From positions 1-27,887 of the forward strand of contig JAKVCH010000002.1 of NCBI GenBank assembly GCA_022447485.1: a DNA stretch of 27,887 bases, written 5' to 3'. The stretch is from Polyangiaceae bacterium. GTDB taxonomy: Bacteria; Myxococcota_A; Polyangia; Polyangiales; Polyangiaceae. Positions 14,414-22,441 of this stretch are shown here, in pieces. The notes under the pieces are model-generated. The model searched no databases and was not told the DNA's origin. It saw only the letters and a list, made by a program, of their open reading frames with translations. Within the stretch, counting starts at the first letter, position 1. Every line of letters starts with the position of its first letter. The translations under genes were made by a program, and so were the position numbers.

Positions 14414-16546
14414 ATGAAAGCAATGCAGCTGTCTATTCGTTCGTCCTTCTTTGTTTTGTCACGTGCCGCCCTTGGCGCCTTGCTCTTCTTCGGAAGCGCC
14501 ACTGAGTTTGCAGAGGCAAGTCCACCGTCCCCGCAGCAAGTCGTGTTGAACAACAAAGCTTCCTCCGCTGGAGAGGAAAGCGTCACGAACACAGTACTCC
14601 ATGGTGGGCGCCTGCAGATGCAACTACCTTCCGGTCAAAAACTCTCCGCTCCCACCCTCGAACTCTCCTATCGAGTCGAGGTGGCAGGACTCTTGGCGCG
14701 AACAACGCTGACTCAATCGTTTCAGAATACAAGTACGGAAGTCGTCGAGGCCGTCTACAGCTTTCCGTTGCCCGCAGAAGGCAAAGTTGACGGCATGCTG
14801 ATCAAGGTTGGAGAAAGAAGAATTGTTGGCCAAGTCAAAGAGCGCCAGCTCGCACAACAAACCTACGAAGCAGCGAAGTCCGCGGGGAAACGAGCAGCTC
14901 TGATCCACCAAGAGCAAGCCAACCTCTTCAGCACCCACGTCTCCCCTATTTTACCGGGTGAACATGTCGAGGTGGAGATCAGTATTCAACAGACGATCTC
15001 CTATGAGGCAGGTACCTTCTCTCTCAGCCTACCATCCACCCTCACACCACGTTATCTACCTGGCAGCGATGAGATGCCCCCACTCAACGTCCACGGTTTT
15101 GGTCGGGGGACAGTAGAAACGAGCGGAAAATTCGCCCAACCTCCACCAAAGGATCGATCACTTCTACAGCCTCCCAGCTTGACCCATCGGAAAGGGCCTC
15201 TGCTCTCTGTGGAAATCAACCTAGCTCAAGGAATGCCTCTCGAAAGAATTCACTCGCCCAGCCATTCCATTCAACAAAGATCGACGAGCAAAGGCACTCA
15301 GGTTCGACTCAAAGCGAATCAGGCTCTGGCTGACCGCGATTTTTTACTCAATTGGTCACCACCCATCCATGATGCGCCCACCGCCGCAATATTTTACGAA
15401 GAACGCGCAGGAAAAACTTACGCTCAAATTATGCTTTTACCCTCCGCAACTGATCAGCAGGCGGCGATCCCTCGAGAAGTTACGTTCATCATCGACGAAA
15501 GCGGCTCGATGTCGGGAACATCCCTCGTCCAAGCCAAGTCAGCCCTCGCAACTGGTCTGCGCCTACTTCAAAACAAAGACACCTTTAATATTATCGCTTT
15601 TGATGATGAACTTCGGCGACTGTGGGCTACCCCTCAAGCTCTAACAAGCGAAACAAAACAACAAGGCGAGCAATTCGTTGACAGCATCGCAGCCGACGGC
15701 GGTACAGAAATGGCGCCCGCTCTCCGTGCAGCATTTTCCCCGACAGTAGATCAACAGCGCGTCTCTCAAGTGCTCTTCCTCACAGATGGTGCAATCGGAA
15801 ACGAAAGAGACCTCCTTGAGCTCATTCACAGAGAGCTGGGCGCTCGTAGCCTCTTTCCTATTGCCATTGGCAGCGCTCCTAATCAGGGCTTTATGCGTGA
15901 AGCCGCACGAATGGGCCGCGGGAGCTTCACCTTGATTGCCAACCATCAAGAAGTCGGCACACGCATGCGCGCCCTCCAAGAGCAGCTCGTTGCCCCGGTC
16001 TTGCGAAACCTGCAGCTAAAAGCCAAGGCCGCAAAGGTTTACCCGGCAAGACTCCCCGAACTCTACCGAGGACAACCATTGATCATCAATCTTGAGTTCG
16101 ACGCGAGTTTGAAAGAAGTCCAGGCTCGACCTCCATTAAAATTGACGGGACAGCGACTAGGCCAAACCTGGAGCAGCGAGCTCCCTCTAAAAGGAGGCAA
16201 GGTACAGGCCGGAGTAGCAAAAGCCTGGGCTTCAGCTGCTATCGAGCAACTTCTAGACCAGCGCTCCTTCGGAGCACCTGAGGCAAAGATAAAAACCGAG
16301 GTCTTACCCCTCGCCCTCAAATTCGGACTCGTCACACCCTATACAAGTTTTGTGGCAGTCGATCAGACACCTCTGCCTCATCATGAACGGCCGACACCGC
16401 AGCTTGTGGCCCAGAACCTACCTGCTGGTTCGCAGCTCTTAGGTAATCTTCCGAGTACAGCAACGCCTGCACCGCTGCTCTTAATTCTTAGCCTGCTCTC
16501 GGTAGTGGCTGGGGTGTTCTTTCATCGCAGAAGCATCGCACGATGA
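14414..16546 (+). CDS. VIT-VWA surface protein, dedicated sortase target
   Basis: This 710-residue protein has a signal peptide (about residues 1-35). A VIT domain (about 55-195, inter-alpha-trypsin-inhibitor type; AVYSFPLPAEGKVDGMLIKV, ANLFSTHVSPILPGE) and a VWA domain (about 355-530) follow. The VWA domain has an intact MIDAS motif D361-E-S363-G-S365 and TDG further on. At the C-terminus a sorting signal is visible: LPSTA (679-683), then a hydrophobic span (LLLILSLLSVVAGVFF) and a basic tail HRRSIAR. This is the architecture of the proteobacterial 'marine sortase target' family. The stop overlaps the sortase start by 4 bp (ATGA). The likely role is metal-dependent adhesion or surface protein binding after anchoring. 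The motif is LPxTA rather than LPxTG. Confidence 0.9.
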   Translation: MKAMQLSIRSSFFVLSRAALGALLFFGSATEFAEASPPSPQQVVLNNKASSAGEESVTNTVLHGGRLQMQLPSGQKLSAPTLELSYRVEVAGLLARTTLTQSFQNTSTEVVEAVYSFPLPAEGKVDGMLIKVGERRIVGQVKERQLAQQTYEAAKSAGKRAALIHQEQANLFSTHVSPILPGEHVEVEISIQQTISYEAGTFSLSLPSTLTPRYLPGSDEMPPLNVHGFGRGTVETSGKFAQPPPKDRSLLQPPSLTHRKGPLLSVEINLAQGMPLERIHSPSHSIQQRSTSKGTQVRLKANQALADRDFLLNWSPPIHDAPTAAIFYEERAGKTYAQIMLLPSATDQQAAIPREVTFIIDESGSMSGTSLVQAKSALATGLRLLQNKDTFNIIAFDDELRRLWATPQALTSETKQQGEQFVDSIAADGGTEMAPALRAAFSPTVDQQRVSQVLFLTDGAIGNERDLLELIHRELGARSLFPIAIGSAPNQGFMREAARMGRGSFTLIANHQEVGTRMRALQEQLVAPVLRNLQLKAKAAKVYPARLPELYRGQPLIINLEFDASLKEVQARPPLKLTGQRLGQTWSSELPLKGGKVQAGVAKAWASAAIEQLLDQRSFGAPEAKIKTEVLPLALKFGLVTPYTSFVAVDQTPLPHHERPTPQLVAQNLPAGSQLLGNLPSTATPAPLLLILSLLSVVAGVFFHRRSIAR

Positions 16547-17181
16547 AAGTTACCCGAAGAAGAAAGAGCAGCTCAGAAAAAAGGCCTGGCGCTGACTCTG
16601 GGAGAACTGCCAATCGCCGCTATTCAAGGATGGTGAGCCTGGTACTACTCTTCATGGGACTGACCTTTGGAGTTGCAGGGAATTGGATCTGGGCGAAAGC
16701 CTTGGTCGCTCAGGTGCTTCTGCGTAGAGCCTGGAGCGAGACGACTCTCGAGACAAAGAAGAGGCCCTGGCCCTGGGCAGATACCAGCCCGGTTGGCCGT
16801 CTCCTCAGCAAAGAGCTGAACATTGACCTGATCCTTCTGGATAACCTAACAGGCAGCTCTCTTGCCTTTGGGCCTGGGGTGTTCGGTGGACGCAATGGCC
16901 TTGCCCCCCACAGCCATAAAGTGATTGCGGCCCATCGAGACACTCACTTTGAGTTCTTAGAGAACCTCGACCCAGGAGATATTCTTTGGATAGAAGACCT
17001 CCAGCGACGGAGGAGACCCTACTCGGTAGATAGCCTTCGAGTCGTTTCGACCAAAGAATCAAGTCGGTTGGTCAATCGAGGCATCGATGAGCTCAGCTTG
17101 ATTACATGCTGGCCCTTTCATAGCCCAATCGCTGGCACAGATGAACGATACATCGTCCACCTTCTCCCCGCTTCCCTTTGA
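16543..17181 (+). CDS. Proteobacterial class GN-type sortase
   Basis: This 212-residue protein has a very basic N-terminus and one membrane span (about residues 30-50), then a sortase domain. The catalytic triad is visible: H131 in VIAAHRDTHFEF, C189 in LSLITCWPF (the family TLxTC motif) and R202 in DERYIVHL. Sortases cleave a C-terminal sorting motif and transfer the protein to an amine acceptor. In Gram-negatives the acceptor is not established. The neighbouring VIT-VWA protein carries an LPxTA sorting signal and overlaps this gene, so the two form a one-enzyme, one-substrate system. The ATG at 16543 is set by the 4-bp overlap. Confidence 0.92.
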   Translation: MKVTRRRKSSSEKRPGADSGRTANRRYSRMVSLVLLFMGLTFGVAGNWIWAKALVAQVLLRRAWSETTLETKKRPWPWADTSPVGRLLSKELNIDLILLDNLTGSSLAFGPGVFGGRNGLAPHSHKVIAAHRDTHFEFLENLDPGDILWIEDLQRRRRPYSVDSLRVVSTKESSRLVNRGIDELSLITCWPFHSPIAGTDERYIVHLLPASL

Positions 17182-17220
17182 ATCCAGCGTACGCCCAACC
17201 CAAGCTTGAAAGTCAGAACT

Positions 17221-18729
17221 TCAGTTTTCCTGCTCATCCGCAATACGCCGGGCGATTTGAAGTCCCTTTTCGACAAGCTCCTCTGCTCTCGGGGTCGATG
17301 AAGCCTCGGCATAGCAGCGCAGCTCCGGAGCATTTCCCGACGGGCGCCAATGAATTATGTCGCCGTTCGAGAAAGAAATCCGCACACCATCAAGAGTATT
17401 GCGCGCGGCCACCGCATCCAGCCCACACCACTCCGCGACTCGTTGGTTAGTCGCCCGCTGCAGGCGCTCCAAAAGTAGAAGGGACGTCTGGGTCGGAAAT
17501 TGCTGATCGCGACCGCTTGCCGTAAAGCGTTGCGGCAGAGTCGCGACTAGCTCGGAAATAGGCTTTCCTTGCTCTCGAGATGCCAGAAGCACAGCCAAAT
17601 GGACGAGCACAGCATCCCGTGTAGGCAGAGCGCGCAAAATACCTCCACGAATCTGCCGGCTCGTTGAACTCGGGATGGATAAGTCACTGCTATGCAAAAA
17701 CCCACCATTGGCTTCATAGCCGACCACAACCCCCTCCTTGGCATCTGCGAGGTTTTGCATCTCCTCAATCACAAATGGCGACCCTATCTTGGTTCTCCGG
17801 ACACAGAGGAAAGCCTTCGATATCTCAAGAGCACCATTGCTGCTTACGGGAGTGACTACACTATCAGCACCCAGGAAGCGGGCAGTCAGAATACCAGTCA
17901 CGTCCCCTCGCAGCCATTCACCTCGCTCATCTGAGGTCAAAGGTCGATCGGAATCCCCATCTGAGGAGAGAATGGCATCAAATTTACCGTGCGCCGCCCA
18001 TGTTCGTGCCAACTGCACGTCCTCAGGACGAATGGCCTCTGTATCGACTGGCACAAACGACTCGCTCCAACCCAAGGTCTCAACCTGCGCGCCCAGGGCC
18101 CGGTACAATTCGACGAAGAGCTCTCGGCCGACTGCAGAGTGCCCATAAACCGCCAACCTCAGCCCTGCGAGGGCATGGGGGCCAAAAACCTTCTTATAAC
18201 GGTCGAGGTATTCTTCCCGCGCCTCCGTGCGGATAGTGGGCAACCCTTCCGGCTCTATTAAATTGCCATCTGAATCGAAAAGCTGATCGCGAAAAAGAGA
18301 CTGTGCTTTGATCGCTACCTCATCGCGCTTGGTAATCTCGCCCTGGGCGGTGGTGAACTTCATACCATTCCGATCGTCCGGAATATGGCTTCCTGTAATC
18401 ATCACAGTTGGGAGAGAATGCCGCAAACCATAAAGCGCAACGACTGGTGATGGTACTAAACCCAGATGAATCACTTCACAGTTCAAGGAGCGAATCGCTG
18501 CAGCCACGGCTCCCATGATGCGAGGCGTACTTGGTCGGCGATCTCCTCCGATCGCAACGCCCGTTCCATCGGGGAGCTCCCCCCGTTCACGCAACACCTG
18601 GAGAAAAGCACGCGTATAGGCAAAACAAACCCAATCGGTCATCGCAACAACCAATCCGCGAGCACCGCTCGTGCCAAATTGAACGCCGCTCGTCGTCATG
18701 ACTTCTTGAATACTGGTAGGCTCTTCCAT
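17221..18729 (-). CDS. Phosphoglucomutase/phosphomannomutase family enzyme
   Basis: This alpha-D-phosphohexomutase has all four family motifs. In numbering from the longest frame (GTG 18795), they are FGTSGARG near the N-terminus, catalytic serine S136 in TGSHIPDDRNGMK, metal loop DGDSDRP (D279, D281, D283) and phosphate loop RPSGNAPELRCYAEA. The sugar-specificity loop reads GYEANGGF instead of the usual GExSGH type, so the preferred sugar is uncertain. It interconverts 6- and 1-phosphates of glucose, mannose or a related sugar to feed nucleotide-sugar synthesis. The following O-antigen ligase-like gene fits lipopolysaccharide or exopolysaccharide supply. Start choice among 18795, 18729 and 18699 is open; family length favours 18729 or 18699. 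Confidence 0.88.
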   Translation of the reverse strand: MEEPTSIQEVMTTSGVQFGTSGARGLVVAMTDWVCFAYTRAFLQVLRERGELPDGTGVAIGGDRRPSTPRIMGAVAAAIRSLNCEVIHLGLVPSPVVALYGLRHSLPTVMITGSHIPDDRNGMKFTTAQGEITKRDEVAIKAQSLFRDQLFDSDGNLIEPEGLPTIRTEAREEYLDRYKKVFGPHALAGLRLAVYGHSAVGRELFVELYRALGAQVETLGWSESFVPVDTEAIRPEDVQLARTWAAHGKFDAILSSDGDSDRPLTSDERGEWLRGDVTGILTARFLGADSVVTPVSSNGALEISKAFLCVRRTKIGSPFVIEEMQNLADAKEGVVVGYEANGGFLHSSDLSIPSSTSRQIRGGILRALPTRDAVLVHLAVLLASREQGKPISELVATLPQRFTASGRDQQFPTQTSLLLLERLQRATNQRVAEWCGLDAVAARNTLDGVRISFSNGDIIHWRPSGNAPELRCYAEASSTPRAEELVEKGLQIARRIADEQEN

Positions 18730-18825
18730 GAGCAGCGCTTGTAGCGGATTCAATTCCAGCTCGCAGCCAGCAGAGCAGGCAAAATCGAGAAGCACCCCAA
18801 ATTTGGCTCATTCGCCCGAAATCTC

Positions 18826-20142
18826 CTACCCGAGAAGCCCCCTTTGCCTCACTTCGCGCTTCACGGCCAAACTCTCCTCAGTGCACGGCGAAACACTATC
18901 TACCCGAGATGCAGCAAGGGCCACCACTGCAACCAACCAAAAAAAATAGGATTGCACAGTTTGACGAGCAACCCATTCAAAAAAACCCTGGATATACATC
19001 GTTCCTAAACCGATCGCACATCCCGCACTGATTGGTCCCCAGGCAGTCCAGCGACCTCGCCATGCGCCCCAAAGGGCAACGAGCATGACAAAGAAATATT
19101 GCAGAAGTAGGCAAGCAAGACCGAGCCAACCGAGTTCAGCAATTGTTAACCAATAGATATTGTGCGCGACTCCCCCCATGTCGCCAGCCGGCAAACCAAC
19201 GCGCTGGCCATAGAGCTGATGGTTGTAATAAGAATAGAGATTCAACCCGACTCCCCCAGGATGGTCCTCGACCATCAGACTAGCGGCGTCTTCAAAAAGG
19301 TCTCGAGCCCGCCCAGAGGCCTCTGGCGCGTGCTGAAAACGCAACCGAATGGAGTCGGCACTCTTCGCTCCAAGCAACAAAAGAACCGTTGCACCCATGA
19401 CCGATAGAAAAACTTTGCGAACTGAGAAGGAATAAAGAAACGACGTCAAAAATGCCAAAATTAGCCCCAGTATGCCCACGAAAATACTCCCACGAGAAAG
19501 GGTCAGCACTAAAGCGAGACACCCAGCGAGCAGCCCTGCCACACTGAGTAGATGGCCGGTCGAGAGGTAGCGAAGCAGAAGAATAGGTAGCGCCAAATTA
19601 AGAGCCATACCGAGAGAGTTTTGATGGGGGAAGGTCCCAGCCACTTGATGCATGTGGTCAACGTATCTGAGCTTTAAGCAGAGGCCTGCTTCCAGCAGCA
19701 TGCCCAAGGCTAGACCATTCAGAAGACAAAGGATGAGCTGCTCCTCTTGACACAAGCGCCACACAACAACGACAAAGACGTAAAGACGGAGCAATTTCCA
19801 AAGAGTGAACGCACCATAGAGTGGCATCTCTGAGAAAAACACCGCCAGAAAAGCCATTGCAAAGTAGGCTACCTGAACTTTCCGATAAGGTCCGGGCACT
19901 CCTTTGGGGAGCAAAAAAAATAAGAGCCAAGCTACAAGATCAATTGCGGTAATCTCAAAACCTTGGTCCGTGCCGCGATAGGCGAGGTCGGCAAAGAATT
20001 GAATACTCGGAAGCTCCACCCACAAAAGACACGTCAAGAGCCAGGCAAGAAACTGAACGAAGCCTCTCCTCCCACGCCCGAAAAAACCCAGCACGAAGAT
20101 CGAAAAGTAGGCGATGGCGAAGAGTAAGTACTTCAAAAGCAC
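18826..20142 (-). CDS. O-antigen ligase/polymerase-like membrane protein
   Basis: This 438-residue polytopic protein has about 11-12 hydrophobic spans. It has the Wzy_C/WaaL-type pattern: a basic-polar SRGSIFVGILGLILAF segment, a large periplasmic loop near 260-330, and GVAHNIYWLTIAELGWLGLA (His-Asn followed by a Glu-Leu-Gly segment), characteristic of this family. Such enzymes either ligate O-antigen to lipid A-core or polymerise oligosaccharide repeats in the periplasm; sequence alone cannot choose. It uses a GTG start at 20142 with a weak GCGAG site. It lies 96 bp upstream of the mutase start and may share its transcript. Confidence 0.8.
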   Translation of the reverse strand: MLLKYLLFAIAYFSIFVLGFFGRGRRGFVQFLAWLLTCLLWVELPSIQFFADLAYRGTDQGFEITAIDLVAWLLFFLLPKGVPGPYRKVQVAYFAMAFLAVFFSEMPLYGAFTLWKLLRLYVFVVVVWRLCQEEQLILCLLNGLALGMLLEAGLCLKLRYVDHMHQVAGTFPHQNSLGMALNLALPILLLRYLSTGHLLSVAGLLAGCLALVLTLSRGSIFVGILGLILAFLTSFLYSFSVRKVFLSVMGATVLLLLGAKSADSIRLRFQHAPEASGRARDLFEDAASLMVEDHPGGVGLNLYSYYNHQLYGQRVGLPAGDMGGVAHNIYWLTIAELGWLGLACLLLQYFFVMLVALWGAWRGRWTAWGPISAGCAIGLGTMYIQGFFEWVARQTVQSYFFWLVAVVALAASRVDSVSPCTEESLAVKREVRQRGLLG

Positions 20143-20458
20143 CTCGCGCGTCGCCCACGGTCATCAAAAAAACAGTAGCTGATCGTGGCTCGTTCGAGGA
20201 GTTGCATAGAATAGGGTCATGGTGATGAGCCCATGGGCTCTTCTACCAATCTTGAACGGCCTCTCCCGGTCCCTCTCTAGGAGCACAGAGAAGCTGCTGA
20301 AATCACTCAACTCTTCATCGAAGTCGCTCAACAGGAATCAAAGAGCCCCCTTGGCACCATGGGGCCCAACGATTCCTCAAGAGGGCTTCTTCTACATTTC
20401 CTCCAGAAGTTTCTGCCATGGCTTGTGTCTACGGACGAGCTTCGGTAACTCCAAAGCT
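20143..20458. other. Intergenic stretch, divergent promoter region (316 bp)
   Basis: This stretch separates the minus-strand O-antigen ligase-like gene from the cyclophilin gene. An open frame from 20219 runs in frame into cyclophilin, but it is Ser/Leu/Lys-rich, lacks a ribosome-binding site and aligns with nothing in the cyclophilin family. I treat it as untranslated. It contains a short near-repeat (aaatcactcaac / aagtcgctcaac, about 20299 and 20321). No clear promoter or terminator was recognised. Confidence 0.5.
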
Positions 20459-20968
20459 ATGAGTAATCCAATTGCGAAATTTGAGACATCGATGGGCGAC
20501 TTCGAGGCAGAAATCTTCGTTGATAAAATGCCCATTACCGGCGGTAACTTTGTCAAGCTCGTGGAAGAGGGCTTCTACGACGGTCTACATTTTCATCGCG
20601 TCATCGCGAATTTCATGAATCAATTTGGCTGCCCCCATAGCAGTGATCCCAACAGTCCTCGAGCCGGCACGGGTTCGTCGCCTCACGGTCGCATTGCCGA
20701 CGAGCACCCCGCAGACGTGAGGCTCTCCAACGAAATTGGCACACTGTCTATGGCCAATGCTGGGCCAAACTCCGGTAGTAGTCAGTTCTTTATCAATACG
20801 AAGCACAATGACTTCCTTGATTACTTCTCCGGTGGTCAGTCGAAGCACCCCGTCTTTGGCAAGGTCACTTCTGGAATGGACGTTGTAAACGCAATCAATA
20901 ACACACCCACAGACCATAGCGACCGCCCGCGTACGCCAGTGAAGATGATCAGCCTCAAAATTGTCTGA
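20459..20968 (+). CDS. Cyclophilin-type peptidyl-prolyl cis-trans isomerase
   Basis: Starting at ATG 20459 gives a compact 169-residue cyclophilin beginning MSNPIAKFETSMGDFEAEIF. The active-site residues are present: R47, F52 and Q55 (spacing 5 and 3, as in CypA R55/F60/Q63), Q109-F-F-I and the W/H loop (SKHPVFGKV). It has an insertion with HSSDPNSPRAGTGSSPHGRI between the catalytic strand and DEHPADVRLSNE. There is no signal peptide, so it is cytoplasmic. It catalyses proline isomerisation during folding. It is followed by a strong hairpin terminator. The longer frame from 20219 is rejected. Confidence 0.92.
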   Translation: MSNPIAKFETSMGDFEAEIFVDKMPITGGNFVKLVEEGFYDGLHFHRVIANFMNQFGCPHSSDPNSPRAGTGSSPHGRIADEHPADVRLSNEIGTLSMANAGPNSGSSQFFINTKHNDFLDYFSGGQSKHPVFGKVTSGMDVVNAINNTPTDHSDRPRTPVKMISLKIV

Positions 20969-21020
20969 TGTTCTTCTGTCCGCGAGCTCCTCAACAGAAG
21001 GGGCAGTCAAATCGCTGAAT

Positions 21021-21056
21021 AAAAGAAAGGCTCTTCTTTTGAAGAGCCTTTCTTTT
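21021..21056. terminator. Perfect 16-bp hairpin, bidirectional terminator
   Basis: aaaagaaaggctcttc (21021-21036) pairs perfectly with gaagagcctttctttt (21041-21056) across a 4-base loop tttt. A run of T follows on the plus strand and an A-rich/T-rich flank gives U on the minus transcript. It lies between the 3' ends of cyclophilin (plus) and tRNA-Ser (minus), so it can end both transcripts. Confidence 0.92.
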
Positions 21057-21113
21057 ATTCTTTCTGACGAAAAGGTAAGTCAGAATTTTGAGCATTCCCT
21101 GAGGAATATTTTT

Positions 21114-21201
<88 letters not shown>

Positions 21202-21383
21202 TGAAAGAACAGGAACTGTTTTTTCAACACCATCTGAGCCAGAGCCCAAACGGACGCCGAACCTAGCAGAATCAATCGTGTTGCAAAGAAAAAAACACTC
21301 GCGGTCAAATAGAGCCAAAATCGAAGATTTTCTGCGATTGACGATGCCAACCCAAAGTTCCCGCCCATCGGTTGCACCAAAAA

Positions 21384-22313
21384 TCACGAAGCAGGTCTGC
21401 GAGCTTGGGAATCAATCCTCCCGGAAGTGATTTGCGTCAGCCGCACTCCTCCAAGGGTCAAGGCCGTTCCCAAGAGCTGCAGCCCACTGAGCGACTCACC
21501 CAAAATCAGCCATGCGCTCGCGACAGTCATCACTGGACCCACCATGGCGAGAAGACTCGCTCCTTCTGAACCAAGCCGGCGAATACCGTCCATCATCAAA
21601 AAGTAAGGTATCACAGTCGACACGAGCACCATTAAGCTCATCCACAGGCCGGAGCGATTCGGCAAGGTCGGCACTTCCGCTCTTGTCATGACCAAGATGA
21701 CAGAGAGAACCACCACGGCCGTCGTGATATTCGAAGTAGTCGTGAGTCGAACTGAACCTAATTTTCGACTCACTGGCTCTGCTAGAAAAACATAGAGAGC
21801 GTAAGTAGCCATGGAGGCTAAGGCCCAGCGCACTTGGCTGAGAGAAATTCCTGAGTGAAGGTCGAAAACCGCGAAGAGACCCAACCAAGCCAAGAAAAAT
21901 CCGCCAATTTTCTGCCAGGACGGCCACTGTTTTCGTTGCACCCCCGTCAGCACCATCACAATCAGAGGAAAGCCAAAGAGCACAACCCGCGAGATACTTG
22001 CTCCTAGTTGTGCAATAGCCTCAAAGTCGAAGAACATCCCCAGGGCAAAAAGCAAACCCAAGGCAGCTCCCGGAAGGTAGTCTTTGGTTCGGAGTCCCGA
22101 CGAAAAAGAATCTGCTTTCTTCCGCCAAAGCGCAAAAATGAACAAAAAAAGCGGCGCCGAAAATAGGGAACGATAGAAGAGAACACCGCTGACATCCAGA
22201 CCCTCGGCATAGGCCAATCGTGCCCAGATACCTTTCAACGAGAGTGCCAAGGTGGCTGCCAGTACTTGAATTGTCCCCAAGTGTTTCATGATAAAGCACC
22301 GAAGACGCAGCAT
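21384..22313 (-). CDS. EamA/DMT-superfamily transporter
   Basis: This 309-residue membrane protein has about ten spans in two homologous halves, the usual drug/metabolite transporter (EamA) layout. The halves begin AATLALSLKGIWARLAYAEG and ...LSQVRWALASMATYALYVFL, and a final segment runs VGPVMTVASAWLILGESLSG, the characteristic last EamA pair. These permeases export amino acids, nucleobases or other metabolites; the substrate cannot be read from sequence. The longest start is 22313; ATG 22289 (MKHLGTIQVL) is the alternative. It stands 128 bp from the divergent aldehyde dehydrogenase gene. Confidence 0.88.
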   Translation of the reverse strand: MLRLRCFIMKHLGTIQVLAATLALSLKGIWARLAYAEGLDVSGVLFYRSLFSAPLFLFIFALWRKKADSFSSGLRTKDYLPGAALGLLFALGMFFDFEAIAQLGASISRVVLFGFPLIVMVLTGVQRKQWPSWQKIGGFFLAWLGLFAVFDLHSGISLSQVRWALASMATYALYVFLAEPVSRKLGSVRLTTTSNITTAVVVLSVILVMTRAEVPTLPNRSGLWMSLMVLVSTVIPYFLMMDGIRRLGSEGASLLAMVGPVMTVASAWLILGESLSGLQLLGTALTLGGVRLTQITSGRIDSQARRPAS

Positions 22314-22441
22314 CGCTACGACCGGCAGTCGATTTGAAAGAGGAGATAGAAGCGTTTAGCCTCAAGGTCTAGCTGAGCGTTCAACTAGCACGACCGGCGT
22401 CGAGCTGATTACGAGGAACGCCTCATCGAAAGAGTAGAGCC

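Noticed and set aside
14026..14592. 188-codon minus-strand open frame
   Set aside because: It lies antisense to the ends of two well-supported plus-strand genes, has no family likeness and no ribosome-binding site; only the 175-bp gap 14239-14413 is not otherwise used.
20219..20458. 80-codon N-terminal extension of cyclophilin
   Set aside because: No ribosome-binding site, low-complexity Ser/Leu/Lys content, and the cyclophilin fold begins cleanly at the ATG at 20459.
21210..21226. aacag-gaa-ctgtt followed by T run, possible terminator
   Set aside because: Only a 5-bp stem, and no plus-strand gene ends just upstream; the perfect hairpin at 21021 already does that job.
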